From CAVXJN01 sp963762165 (GTDB taxonomy: Bacteria; Pseudomonadota; Gammaproteobacteria; JASBUN01): 64,000 nucleotides of DNA. The notes under the pieces are model-generated. The model was not told where the DNA came from. It was given only the letters and a program-made list of their open reading frames with translations, and ran no database searches. The stretch is from assembly GCA_963762165.1 (NCBI GenBank), contig CAVXJN010000001.1, positions 620,001 to 684,000 on the forward strand, read 5' to 3'. Made by a program: the position numbers and the translations under genes. The first letter of the stretch is position 1, and each line of letters opens with the position of its first letter. This document shows, one piece after another, positions 38,161 to 47,136 of the stretch.

Positions 38161-39177
38161 TTAGCTCTGTCGCCGTGCGATCGGTACGGTCGCCGGCAAT
38201 TGATGTGCAATCTTGTTGAGAATCTGAATGGATGTCTGTCCCCGGTGGCTGCCAACCCGCGCCCGGAACGCCGGAATGTCCTCCACCCGCACCAAAACCT
38301 TGTCTGGCAAGTCGATGGGGATGATGTCGCCCTTCTTCCAGCTGGAGTACCTGCCGCAAGCTCAGATCGGCCTCCACCAAGCGTACTGCTGATCTCGACC
38401 TCGGCAAGCTTCATCTCCTCCTGCAAGGACAAGCTCCAGCGGTCGTCCACCTCGTCGCGATCGCTCTGCAGGCCGGTGTCGAGCTGTTCGCGGATCGGCT
38501 CCAACATCGAATAAGGCATGGTCACGTGCAAATCACCGCCGCCGCCTTCGAGTTCGACGTGAAAAGTGGACACCACGATCACTTCCGTAGGGGCTGACGA
38601 TATTGGCGAACTGCGGATTGACTTCGGAGTTGATGTAATCGAACTCCACCTGCATGACCGGCGACCAGGCTTCGCGCAGATCGCGAAACGCCAATTGCAG
38701 CACCATCTGGATGACCCGAACTTCGGTGGGCGTGAACTCGCGGCCTTCGATCTTGGTATGAAAGCGGCCGTCACCGCCGAAGAAGTTGTCCACCACCAGA
38801 AACACCAGTTTCGGATCGACCACGAACAAGGCCGTGCCTCGCAATGGTTTGACTTTGACCAGATTGAGACTGGTGGGTACGAACAAACTGTGCACGTATT
38901 CGGCAAACTTCAGCATTTGCACGCCGCCTACGGAAATTTCCGCGGAGCGGCGCAGCATGTTGAACAAGCTGATACGGAAATGGCGGGCGAAACGCTCGTT
39001 GATCATTTCCAGCGTGGGCATGCGCCCACGCACGATGCGGTCCTGGCTGGTGAAGTCGTAATGCTGCGCTTCGCCGCCGGGAAGCCCTGCATCGGCATCC
39101 GTGTCGACGTCGCCGCTGCCTACACCGTGCAGCAGTGCGTCGATTTCGTCTTGTGACAGCAGGTCGTTGACGGACAT
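38161..39177 (-). CDS. fliM: Flagellar motor switch protein FliM (three frameshifts in this sequence)
   Basis: C-ring protein that binds CheY-P. The N-terminus MSVNDLLSQDEIDALLHGV (CheY-binding peptide) and the body through QFANIVSP read in one frame. An extra base at about 38589 moves it to TEVIVVSTFHVELEG...MKLAEVEISSTL. Extra bases at about 38378 and 38338 then lead to VEADLSLRQVLQL and KGDIIPIDLPDKVLVRV...PIARRQS with TAA at 38161. Deleting three single bases yields one protein of about 338 residues, the normal FliM size. All three lesions are +1 and the neighbours are intact, so these are likely sequence errors. Confidence 0.9.
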
Positions 39178-39182
39178 GGCGG

Positions 39183-39740
39183 CTATTGACCGACGATGCT
39201 GGGAAGATAGAGTGCATCCACCAGCGGCTCGCCGGTGACTTCCTTCAACGCATTGCGTACCGTCGCCAGCGCTTTTTCCTGCAACGCCACCTTACCGTCG
39301 CGGGTCTTGATATCGGAAAACTTCTGGCTGCTGAACAGCAGCATCAGGTTGTGGCGCACCAGCGGCATGTTGGCCTGCACCTTGTCCAAAGCTTCCTGGT
39401 TGTACGCCATCACCGAAACGGCCACCTGCAGAAACCGCACGCCGCTGTCGTCGTTGAGATTCACCACGAAGGGCGGGTCGACGTCCAGATACAACGGCGT
39501 CTTGCCGGCAACTGGTTTGGCTTTTGCCGTCTTCGCCTCCGGTGCCGACTTTTCCGCGACCGGTTCTGCCGCTGCACCCTCGTCGTGCCCCCCGCGCATC
39601 AGCAGCACCGTAATCGTCACTGCCATGGCGACGATCAATACGCCGATGCCGCCGAACAAAAGAATCTTGCCCAACTTGCCGCTCTTTTGCGGCTTTTCGG
39701 TTTCTACGTCCAGGTCCAGGTCTTCGTCTTTCTGTGCCAT
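39183..39740 (-). CDS. fliL: Flagellar basal body-associated protein FliL
   Basis: Inner-membrane protein around the stator. The ATG 39740 (MAQKDEDLDLDVE) has GAGGA 7 nt upstream and gives 185 residues; upstream in-frame ATGs extend to 39809 without family support. One transmembrane helix (ILLFGGIGVLIVAMAVTITVLLM) is followed by a periplasmic domain with YLDVDPPFVVNLND, RFLQVAVSVMAYN and KTRDGKVALQEKALATVRNAL. It opens the fliLMNOPQR-flhB operon and has a strong sigma-54 site 48-63 bp upstream. Confidence 0.94.
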   Translation of the reverse strand: MAQKDEDLDLDVETEKPQKSGKLGKILLFGGIGVLIVAMAVTITVLLMRGGHDEGAAAEPVAEKSAPEAKTAKAKPVAGKTPLYLDVDPPFVVNLNDDSGVRFLQVAVSVMAYNQEALDKVQANMPLVRHNLMLLFSSQKFSDIKTRDGKVALQEKALATVRNALKEVTGEPLVDALYLPSIVGQ

Positions 39741-39787
39741 CTGCGTTCCTCGTGCCATACAGTGGGCTTGCGCTTGGCACAAGGGAT

Positions 39788-39803
39788 AGCAAGACACATG
39801 CCA
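39788..39803 (-). promoter_or_regulatory. Sigma-54 promoter upstream of fliL
   Basis: The minus strand reads TGGCATG-TGTC-TTGCT: 6 of 7 and 5 of 5 to TGGCACG-N4-TTGCW, with the invariant GG and GC 10 bases apart. The predicted start is near 39777, giving a leader of about 37 nt to fliL. It lies in the 325-bp gap 39741-40065, which also holds the fliK terminator. Confidence 0.75.
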
Positions 39804-40011
39804 CCCCACGAGGCAATATTTCTCGTTTCAAACAGACAGTTAGAAATGGTTTATTGGCGGCGCCGGGAGATTGACTCGCCCGGCGGCGGTGCCAGATTCG
39901 GCAGTTGCTGCCAAGAATTCGGCGCCGGCTGGGCAGGGTTCCGCGCGAGCGACGCGCCGGTTTCGAAGTTCAGGCACGCTGCGCGCACCAATGGAACCGC
40001 AAAGGCAAACG

Positions 40012-40040
40012 GCCCCGAACGCAATTGCGCGCTTCGGGGC
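40012..40040 (-). terminator. Terminator-like hairpin after fliK
   Basis: Perfect 8-bp arms GCCCCGAA (40012-40019) and TTCGGGGC (40033-40040), with a further GCAATTGC palindrome in the loop, 26 bp past the fliK stop. On the minus strand it is followed by CGTTTGCCTTTG, a weak T-tract. Apart from this and the fliL promoter, nothing else is evident in 39741-40065. Confidence 0.55.
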
Positions 40041-40065
40041 TGTCCGGATGCGAACGGGGCTGCCG

Positions 40066-41234
40066 CTAGGCGAAATAATCCACCAGACCCAGCGCGATGC
40101 TCCGCGCCATGTCGTCACTTGCGGTCCCATCCAGATTGCCGTCGGCCTGGGTCAGCCAATTGTTCGGCGAAGGGCTGCTGATCCCGCGCCTGGCCGTGGG
40201 AATGCGCCGACACATCGACGCCGCCGAGATTGAACCGTTATCGGCCAACATTTCGCGCAACCGCGGGATCGCGGCTTCCACAGCATCGCGGACCGGCGCG
40301 TGGTTCGACAGAAAACGTGACAGTCGCGGTCTGATCCTGCTGCAGCGAAAGCGCACTTCCAGCGGACCGAGATGCGCCGGATTCAGGCGCAACTGCGCGC
40401 TTTGTAAATCCTGTTTGCTCATCCAAACCATGCGGCTACCGAGTTCGTGGTCCCAACCCTGTCTACCCACCGGCTGCTGCAGGGTGGACTGCACCGCCGG
40501 TGCGACTTTGGACTGAGTGTCCGCCGCAGCCTTGAGGCCGGGATCGGCCGTCAATGCCGCAGTCTGGCTACTGCCCGACTGATCGCCGCTGTCGGCAGTG
40601 TGCTGCGGCGGGTTTGCGCCCGCATGTTGCAGCAGTACTCCGGCACGGTCGACGTCGGCACGCAGTCCCGCGCCCTGCAGGACACGCAGGATGGCCTGGT
40701 CGTCGCCCGACTGCTTGTCGTGATCGAGCGGCAGCTTATGGAGATTGCCGGTATCGGTTTCCCCCATCGCCAACTGCAGCAGATTCAAAGTCCAATCGGC
40801 GCCGCCGGCCTGGGCCGTCTGCTGGTTGGGGTCCGCGGCGTCGCCCTGGGGCAGTTTCAGAATTGCCGCTCAGATCCAGCGACGCGAGCAGTTGCGAGCC
40901 GGGCTTGATCTTTGCGGTCGCTGTCGGCGCCCGTCTTGTCCGTTGTCGTGGCGGTTTCCGTATCCGGCAAACGCCTTGCCGTTCTGCGGCAACAACTGCG
41001 CCAGTTCGGCCGGCAGTTTGCCGTCCGCCAGGGTAACTGCGAGATCCTTGGCCGGTGCCCAGTTCGGCGGCGGTACGCAACCGCCCCGCGAGCAGTAGCG
41101 CAAATGGATTCTTGTTGCCAAGTGCTTGTCCAGAGAGGCTTTCCGGGCCGCTTATCGGGCCCACCCTGGGCGCCTAATGGCGCGTCCACGGCAGCGCCGG
41201 CGGTACTTGGAAACGTCGAAAGAGTCACATTCAT
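40066..41234 (-). CDS. fliK: Flagellar hook-length control protein FliK (multiply frameshifted)
   Basis: Secreted ruler that measures hook length and triggers the FlhB switch. The N-terminus MNVTLSTFPSTAGAAVDAP starts at 41234, and the C-terminal frame ends ALGLVDYFA at 40066. Between them, family-like segments lie in different frames: NPFALLLAGRLRTAAELG, KDLAVTLADGKLPAELAQLLPQ, MGETDTGNLHKLPLDHDKQSG, and the conserved C-domain WDHELGSRMVWMSKQDLQSAQLRLNPAHLGPLEVR, SLQQDQTATVTF and NHAPVRDAVEAAIPRLREML. At least five shifts (extra and missing bases) are needed, so the central sequence is unreliable. It has its own sigma-54 promoter and terminator. Confidence 0.85.
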
Positions 41235-41278
41235 GCGTAGGATCCCGTTATTGATGAGATGCGGTCAACGGGGATAGG

Positions 41279-41294
41279 AGCAAGGAGCGTGCCA
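41279..41294 (-). promoter_or_regulatory. Consensus sigma-54 promoter upstream of fliK
   Basis: The minus strand reads TGGCACG-CTCC-TTGCT, a perfect match to TGGCACG-N4-TTGCW. The predicted start near 41268 gives a leader of about 34 nt to the fliK ATG at 41234. It sits in the 224-bp gap 41235-41458 between fliJ and fliK, so fliK is a separate transcription unit. Confidence 0.85.
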
Positions 41295-41458
41295 TGGACA
41301 GACTCGGGTGGATACAGCGCATCGTTTTATCGGTGACGGCCCTTGGCGTGGCAGTTGGGTGACGACGGTTCCGCGTTCCGCCAGCACCGTCTCAGATCAC
41401 GTTCCGCATGACCTTCGCCCGGTTCCGGTCACGGCGCTGCGGTTGATTTGCCGCCCTT

Positions 41459-41910
41459 TCAATCGCGGTTCTTGGGTTCGCGACTGGCGCTCTGGGTACT
41501 GCGTTCGTCGAGATCGGCCTGTTCCCGCCGCTCCGCCTCCTGGCGTTCGACGTGCTGGTAGCGTTCACGCACTTTGTCCAGCGCCTGGCTGCGGGTCCGG
41601 GTGCGCATCCAGCCGGACCGGCAACGTTCCACGTCCCGCTCCGCCTGCAGCACGGTCTTCTGCTGCTGGGCGATGGCGTCGTTCAGCCGGGCCAGAAACA
41701 GGCGATACTCCTGCAGCTGTTTGACATCCACGCCGCGTGCGCAGGTTTGTTGGTACTTGAGGTGATATTCCTCGCGGTAACCGACCAGTTCCCGAAGTCG
41801 AACCTGTTGCTGCTCCAGCCGCTGCTGGCTTTGGCCGAGCAGACGTGCTGCGTCTTTCTCGCGATGTTCCGCGACTTTGACTACTGGATTAAGACGTTTG
41901 AACGGGTCAT
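41459..41910 (-). CDS. fliJ: Flagellar export chaperone FliJ (one frameshift near the start)
   Basis: Coiled-coil protein of the ATPase complex that promotes FliI activity and escorts chaperones. The ATG 41910 reads MTRSN; restoring one missing base at about 41896 continues as RLNPVVKVAEHREKDAARLLGQSQQRLEQQQ, then VRLRELVGYREEYHLKYQQ and DVKQLQEYRLFLARLNDAI. The total is about 150 residues, almost all predicted coiled coil and rich in Gln/Glu/Arg. The downstream frame has no in-frame ATG, which supports the missing-base reading. It is 46 bp after fliI. Confidence 0.88.
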
Positions 41911-41956
41911 CGAATCGCTCGAATTTGATATTCAGTACCAGGCAACCGTCAGCGCC

Positions 41957-43309
41957 TCAGCCGATCAGCCCGTCCAGTTCCTTGAGGCTGCGGTCCAACC
42001 CCACCGGCTCGTGCATGTCCTGCTGCAGGAATTCCATCAGCCGCGGATTCATGTGAATAGCCGCGTCGATGCGCGGGTCCGACCCCTGCTGATAGGCGCC
42101 GACGCTGATCAAGTCACGATTCTGTTCGTAAGATGAGTACAGTTTCTTGAATTGCTGCGCGCTTTGGCGATGTTCCCGGGAGACGATTTCGGTCATGGCG
42201 CGGGAAATCGACGCTTCGATGTCGATTGCCGGGTAATGTCCGGTCTCGGCGATCTTGCGCGACAGCACAATATGACCGTCGAGAATCGCCCGGGCGGCGT
42301 CGGCGATGGGATCGTTCTGATCGTCGCCTTCGGCCAGCACGGTGTAGAACGCGGTGATAGAGCCACCGCCGTGTTCACCGTTGCCGGCCCGCTCCACCAA
42401 CTGCGGAATCTTGGCGAACACCGATGGCGGATAACCCTTGGTGGCCGGCGGCTCGCCGATGGCAAGGGCGATCTCGCGCTGGGCCTGGGCGAAACGGGTC
42501 AGGGAATCCATCAGCAGCAAAACCTGTTTGCCCTGGTCGCGGAAATACTCCGCGACCGAAGTGGCGAGCATGGCGCCGTGCATGCGCATCAAGGGCGTGT
42601 GGTCGGCCGGCGTCGCCACCACCACGGAGCGGGACAAACCTTCCTTGCCGAGGATGTTGTCGACGAATTCCTTCACTTCGCGGCCGCGTTCGCCGATCAG
42701 ACCCGACCACGATCACATCGGCATTGGTATAGCGGGTCATCATACCGAGCAGCACGCTCTTGCCGACGCCGCTGCCGGCGAACAGACCCATGCGCTGGCC
42801 GCGTCCCACGGTCAACAAAGCAGTTGATGGCGCGCACGCCCACATCCAGCGGTTCGCGAATGGGGCTGCGCGACAGCGGATTGATGGAACGCCCGGTCAA
42901 AGGCGCGAACGTGCGGGTGCGCAGACGGACCTTTGCCGTCCAGGGGATCGCCGGCGCCGTCAACCACACGCCCGAGCATCGCCTCGCCCACGGGCGCTTT
43001 GGCGACCCGGTCGGTGGGGATCACGCGGGCGTTGGGCGTCAAACCCTGCAAATCGCCGATGGGCATCAGGAACAGACGGTCGCCGGCAAAGCCTACGACC
43101 TCCGCTTCGATTTCATAATCGTCCGGGCCCACCACCATGCAGCGGGCACCGATCGCGGCCTGGCTGCCGATGGCTTCGAGGGTCAAACCGACCATACGGG
43201 TGAGACGTCCTTCCACCACCAGACGCGCAGGTTGTCCCGCATGCTCGCGATAGCCGGCGAGCTTGGCGCGCCATAACGGTCCGCGACTGGAGTTCGGCAC
43301 TGCACTCAT
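41957..43309 (-). CDS. fliI: Flagellar export ATPase FliI (three frameshifts in this sequence)
   Basis: Hexameric F1-beta-like ATPase of the export apparatus. The N-terminus (MSAVPNSSRGPLWRAKL, VVEGRLTRMVGLTLEAIG, VVDGAGDPLDGKG) is in one frame. A single extra base at about 42925 leads to LRTRTFAPLTGRSINPLSRSPI. One at 42822 leads to LLTVGRGQRMGLFAGSGVGKSVLLGMMTRY (Walker A). One at 42701 leads to LIGERGREVKEFVDNILG and the rest: LLLMDSLTRFAQAQREIALAIGEPPATKGYPPSVFA and GGSITAFYTVLAEGDDQ. All three are +1 insertions of T on the coding strand. The repaired length is about 450 residues, normal for FliI. Confidence 0.9.
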
Positions 43310-43963
43310 GCGTCGCGGCCGTCCGGTCTACGATCGGATTCGCGCTCGCCGCCGAACACCTGCGCGAAGAACTGCACCATGCGCGTTTCGAGACTCGCAT
43401 CCACTTGCGAATAATCGGTATTCACCTTGCAACCGCCGCGGCTGAGAATCGGATCTTCGACAATCACCCAACTGCGCTCGTCGTCGGAAACCGAAAGGGC
43501 TTCGCGCACCAAAGCGGCGTCCTCCGGATGCAGGTGCACACGGATGTTGCGCGATGCCACCGGCAACAGGCCCATGGCTTCGCGCACCACGGCGATCACT
43601 TGACCGGGGTCGGCACGCAATTCCCGCCGTACCAATTGGCGCACCAGGGAAATCGAAAGGGTAACCAACTCCTGCTCGACCTGTTCGTCCAGTTCCTCAA
43701 ACGGCTTGTGCAACGCCTGCAGCAAGCGGTCGAACTCCATTGCCTTGCTTTTTACTTGTTCGCGTCCGGCCGCGCGGCCCTCCTCCAGACCCAAGGCATA
43801 CGCTTCTTCGTAGGCCTGTTGCTGGACTTGTTCGATCTGGGCCGCGGTAAGCAGGTTGTTGTGCTGAGCGACGGCACCCTGTTGTCCGCCGGCATCCATG
43901 CGTCGGCGGCTGCCAGGAGCGCGCTTCGGAGACCGACTTGCCGGAAATGATTTTGGACCCCAT
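43306..43963 (-). CDS. fliH: Flagellar assembly protein FliH (one frameshift)
   Basis: Stator-like partner of FliI in the export ATPase complex. The family-like N-terminus MGSKIISGKSVSEARSWQPPT starts at 43963. One extra base at about 43900 (ACG-C-ATG) shifts to MDAGGQQGAVAQHNNLLTAAQIEQVQQQAYEEAYALGLEEGRAAG (GxxxG-rich helix) and the C-terminal domain ELVTLSISLVRQLVRRELR, VRVHLHP-like text and CKVNTDYSQVDASLETR. The repaired length is about 218 residues. The stop overlaps fliI by 4 nt. Confidence 0.88.
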
Positions 43964-44044
43964 GCACTTCGCCTGTTGCTGAATTGGAGCGCGCCGTTAT
44001 GCGTGCTGCGACTGCCGGGTCCGCGATCCGGGCCCGGCCGCTTG

Positions 44045-45049
44045 TTATACGAATTGTTCGGTGCCCTTGCCGCCCAGGACGATGTCCCCGGCGTCGGCCA
44101 TGCGCCGGGCGATGGCAAGGATTTCCTTCTGCGCCGTCTCCACTTCGCTGACCCGCACGGGACCCTTTGCTTCGAGATCGTCGCGCAGCATTTCCGACGC
44201 GCGCTTGGACATGTTGGCGAAAATCTTTTCCTTGATGCTTTCGTCGGCGCCTTTGAGGGCCATGATCAGGCTTTCCGAAGAAACTTCGCGCAACAATGCC
44301 TGGATTCCGCGGTCGTCGACGTCGGCCAGGTTGTCGAACACGAACATCAGGTCCTGGATCTTGTCGCCCAACTGCGCGTCCATTTCCTTGATGTTTTCCA
44401 TAATGTTCGATTCGTTGCTCGATTCCATGTAATTCAGAATATCGGCCGCCGACTTCAGTCCACCCACGGAAGAAGATTTGACGTTGCTGTTGCCTTGGAA
44501 CTGACGTTCCATGATTTCGTCGAGTTCCTGCAGTGCCTGGGGCTGAATACCGTCCAGGGATGCAATGCGCATGAGGATATCCGGCCGTGTGCGCTCGGGC
44601 AGGAAGTTGATCACCTCTGCGGCATGATCGCTGTCGAGATAGGCGAGCACGATGGCCATGATTTGCGGATGCTCCAGGCGGACGATTTCCGCCACGGCCC
44701 GCGGATCCATCCACTTCAAAGCCTCCAGTCCCTTCGAACTGTGGCCCATGAGAATGCGATCGATCAGTCCACCGGCCTTGTCTTCGCCCAGCGCCGATAC
44801 CAAGACATTGCGGATGTAGTCTTCGTTGCCGATACCGAGGTTGGTCTGCTCTTCGACGGTAGTGACGAACTCGTCGAGCACCTGACCGACGGTCTGCTTG
44901 GAAATATTCCTCAAGGTGGCCATCACCGTGCCCACCTTCTGCACTTCCTTGGGACCCATCAGGCGCAGCACTTCGGCGGCGTCCTTCTCTCCCAGGGTCA
45001 TCAACAATATTGCGGCGCGTTCGGCACCGGACAGACGTGCTTCAGCCAT
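44045..45049 (-). CDS. fliG: Flagellar motor switch protein FliG
   Basis: Rotor protein that binds FliF and takes torque from the stator. The ATG 45049 (MAEARLSGAERAAILLMTLGE) overlaps the fliF stop by 8 nt and gives 334 residues, the normal length. The middle-domain motif LEHPQIMAIVLAYLDSDHAAEVINFLPE contains the conserved EHPQ sequence. The C-terminal torque helix is LMFVFDNLADVDDRGIQALLREVSSESLIMALKGADE, with charged residues in the usual places. It ends DIVLGGKGTEQFV. Confidence 0.97.
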   Translation of the reverse strand: MAEARLSGAERAAILLMTLGEKDAAEVLRLMGPKEVQKVGTVMATLRNISKQTVGQVLDEFVTTVEEQTNLGIGNEDYIRNVLVSALGEDKAGGLIDRILMGHSSKGLEALKWMDPRAVAEIVRLEHPQIMAIVLAYLDSDHAAEVINFLPERTRPDILMRIASLDGIQPQALQELDEIMERQFQGNSNVKSSSVGGLKSAADILNYMESSNESNIMENIKEMDAQLGDKIQDLMFVFDNLADVDDRGIQALLREVSSESLIMALKGADESIKEKIFANMSKRASEMLRDDLEAKGPVRVSEVETAQKEILAIARRMADAGDIVLGGKGTEQFV

Positions 45050-46688
45050 CGTTCGCAACCCAGTTCTTCACCACTTGCGCGACCCGGCCGGGATCCTGGT
45101 TCGCCATGCCCTTGGCCATGGTCAACTGCTGTTCATACTGCCCTCCCGCCGGCAGTCGTGGTGGCTGCGCGCCACCGCTCAGGCTGAGCTGGTCTTCTCC
45201 CACTTCGCCCCCGCCTTCGACTGCCATCATGCGCACCGGGGCCTTGGCGCCCTTTTCCGCCAAGCTCTTGAGCACCGGACGCAGCACGCCGAACACCAGC
45301 AGCAACACACCCAAGCCGCCAAGCAACTGCTTGCCGAGGTCCATCACCCAGGGTTGCTCCCAAAGTTTGGGCTCCGGCAACGGCTCGGCGGCCGGCGCCT
45401 GCTGGAATGCCTGATTGATGACGTTGACGGTGTCGCCGCGGGTGATGTCGAAGCCGACTGCATCCTTTACCAGTGCGGTGATCTGCTCGATCTCTTTGTC
45501 GGTCAGGGGCGTGCGCACGACGCTGCCGTCATCCTGCACCACTTGACGATCGTCGAGCACCACCGCCACGGACAGACGCTGCACGCGACCGCCGCCGGTG
45601 CGGGTATGGCTGATGGTCTTGTCCAACTCAAAGTTGCGGGTGCTGCGGCGGCTCGTGCTGCCGGCGACCTCGGTGGATTCGGTCGCCTGCCCGGTCTGCT
45701 TCTGCCCTTTGCCTTGCGCGGCCTGCGCCGGGTTGGTGGTGCCAGCCTCCGGTGGTTGGTTGCTCAGCGCACCGGGCACGCCGGAGGGGGCGCCGGAACG
45801 ATTGCTTTCCTCCACCACTTCTTCGCTGCGCAGCGCCGGCAAATCGGGGTTGTAACTTTCACGGGTTTTTTCCACCCGGGTGAAATCCACATCGGCGACC
45901 ACCTGGGCGCGCACGCGGCCGGCGCCGACGATCGGCGACAGCAACGCTTCGATGCGCTTGATATAGGAATCCTCCAACCGCCGGGTGTAGTCGAACTGAC
46001 TGGAGGTCAGTGCCAATTGCCGATCATTCACGCTCTGAGTGAGCAAACGGCCGGATTGATCGACTACCGTGACTTTGTCGGGGTCGAGATCGGGAATACT
46101 GGAAGCGACCAGATGTACGACGGCGGCGATCTGACCCTCTTTCAACTGGCGGCCGGAATAGAGGTCCAACACCACCGACGCTGTCGGATGCTGCTGCTCG
46201 CGCACGAAGACACTGCGCTTGGGAATCGCCAGGTGCACCCGGGCGCTGGAGACATTGCGCAAACTGGAGATGGAACGGGCCAGCTCGATTTCCAGGGCGT
46301 GCTGATAACGGGCCTGCTCCACGAACTGGCTGGTACCGAGTTCCTGGTCCTTCTGCAACAGTTCCAGACCCACCGCATTGCCCTTGGGCAGTCCGGAGCC
46401 GGCCAGTTTCAAACGCGCTTCGTGCACGTTTTTCGCCGGCACCAGCAAGGCGCCGGACTTGTCGTCGATCTTGTAGGGAATATCGGCCTGCTGCAGGGCC
46501 TGCATCACGGCGCTGGTATCGGCTTCCGACAGGTTGGCATACAGCAAACTGTAATTCGGGGTTTGCGACCACAACACCACGGCCACGCCGATGGCGACGC
46601 TCGCCGCCAGTCCGATCATCAGACCGAGCTGGCGCAGCGCCGGCAGTTGGGAAAATCCTTGCGCGGTTTGTGCCTTGATCATTGCCAT
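45042..46688 (-). CDS. fliF: Flagellar MS-ring protein FliF
   Basis: Forms the membrane MS ring on which the flagellum is built. It has 548 residues. The first transmembrane helix is LGLMIGLAASVAIGVAVVLW. The periplasmic ring-building domains contain NYSLLYANLSEADTSAVMQALQQADIPYKI and LARSISSLRNVSSARVHLAIPKRSVFVREQQ. The second transmembrane helix is LGKQLLGGLGVLLLVFGVLRPVL, and the C-terminus binds FliG. A low-complexity stretch (about 300-345) interrupts the ring domain, as in homologues. It lies 50 bp after fliE. Confidence 0.97.
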   Translation of the reverse strand: MAMIKAQTAQGFSQLPALRQLGLMIGLAASVAIGVAVVLWSQTPNYSLLYANLSEADTSAVMQALQQADIPYKIDDKSGALLVPAKNVHEARLKLAGSGLPKGNAVGLELLQKDQELGTSQFVEQARYQHALEIELARSISSLRNVSSARVHLAIPKRSVFVREQQHPTASVVLDLYSGRQLKEGQIAAVVHLVASSIPDLDPDKVTVVDQSGRLLTQSVNDRQLALTSSQFDYTRRLEDSYIKRIEALLSPIVGAGRVRAQVVADVDFTRVEKTRESYNPDLPALRSEEVVEESNRSGAPSGVPGALSNQPPEAGTTNPAQAAQGKGQKQTGQATESTEVAGSTSRRSTRNFELDKTISHTRTGGGRVQRLSVAVVLDDRQVVQDDGSVVRTPLTDKEIEQITALVKDAVGFDITRGDTVNVINQAFQQAPAAEPLPEPKLWEQPWVMDLGKQLLGGLGVLLLVFGVLRPVLKSLAEKGAKAPVRMMAVEGGGEVGEDQLSLSGGAQPPRLPAGGQYEQQLTMAKGMANQDPGRVAQVVKNWVANDG

Positions 46689-46738
46689 GTTTGCGTGTCG
46701 CTCTTGTTATTGTCGGTGCTCGAAAATCGCAGCGGCGA

Positions 46739-47062
46739 CTAGACCTGCATGCGCATGATTTCCTGGTAGGCATCCACCAGTTTGTTGCGAACCTGCTTCA
46801 TGGCTTCGAAGGACACGCTGGCCTTTTCCAAGGCGACCATCACTTGCGCCAGATCGGTATTCGGATCGCCCGCCTGGAATTTCTCCGTCAATTTTCCGGC
46901 TTGCTGTTGGGTTTCGTTGACGGCGTTCACTGACTGCTTGAGCAACTGGGAAAAATCCGGCTTGTCGGCACCGCCAACTGCTTGCGCGTCGGGCGCGCCT
47001 TGGGCACGGGCCGCCATTACCCGCATCTGGGCCAACACTTGTGATACGTCGATATTGCTCAT
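46739..47062 (-). CDS. fliE: Flagellar hook-basal body protein FliE
   Basis: Adaptor between MS ring and rod and an early export substrate. It has 107 residues, normal length. Typical FliE text: DFSQLLKQSVNAVNETQQQAGKLTEKFQAGDPNTDLAQVMVALEKASVSFEAMKQVRNKLVDAYQEIMRMQV. It leads the fliEFGHIJ operon, with a sigma-54-type site 55-70 bp upstream. Confidence 0.97.
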   Translation of the reverse strand: MSNIDVSQVLAQMRVMAARAQGAPDAQAVGGADKPDFSQLLKQSVNAVNETQQQAGKLTEKFQAGDPNTDLAQVMVALEKASVSFEAMKQVRNKLVDAYQEIMRMQV

Positions 47063-47116
47063 CTCATTCGCTCCGCTCAGTGCTTTTGGCGCATCGATGG
47101 AATTTCGCCATCGGTA

Positions 47117-47132
47117 TGCAGATTCCAGGCCA
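47117..47132 (-). promoter_or_regulatory. Sigma-54 promoter upstream of fliE
   Basis: The minus strand reads TGGCCTG-GAAT-CTGCA: 5 of 7 and 4 of 5 to the consensus, with GG and GC 10 bases apart. It lies in the 74-bp gap between fleR and fliE. The predicted start near 47106 leaves about 44 nt of leader. Confidence 0.6.
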
Positions 47133-47136
47133 GAGT

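Noticed and set aside
39741..39765. TGGCACG with GG-N10-GC spacing immediately before the fliL start
   Set aside because: A promoter here would start transcription inside the gene and it overlaps the ribosome-binding site; the better site at 39788-39803 is the likely promoter.
41957..43309. Programmed ribosomal frameshifting in fliI, fliM or tgt
   Set aside because: There are several shifts per gene in unrelated contexts, without slippery heptamers or downstream structures; sequencing insertions explain them more simply.
43898..45187. A 429-codon plus-strand open frame opposite fliH and fliG
   Set aside because: Antisense shadow with no ribosome-binding site or family signature.
44898..46742. 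A 614-codon plus-strand open frame opposite fliG and fliF
   Set aside because: It is a GC-bias shadow: both minus-strand frames encode complete, recognisable flagellar proteins and the plus-strand translation resembles no family.
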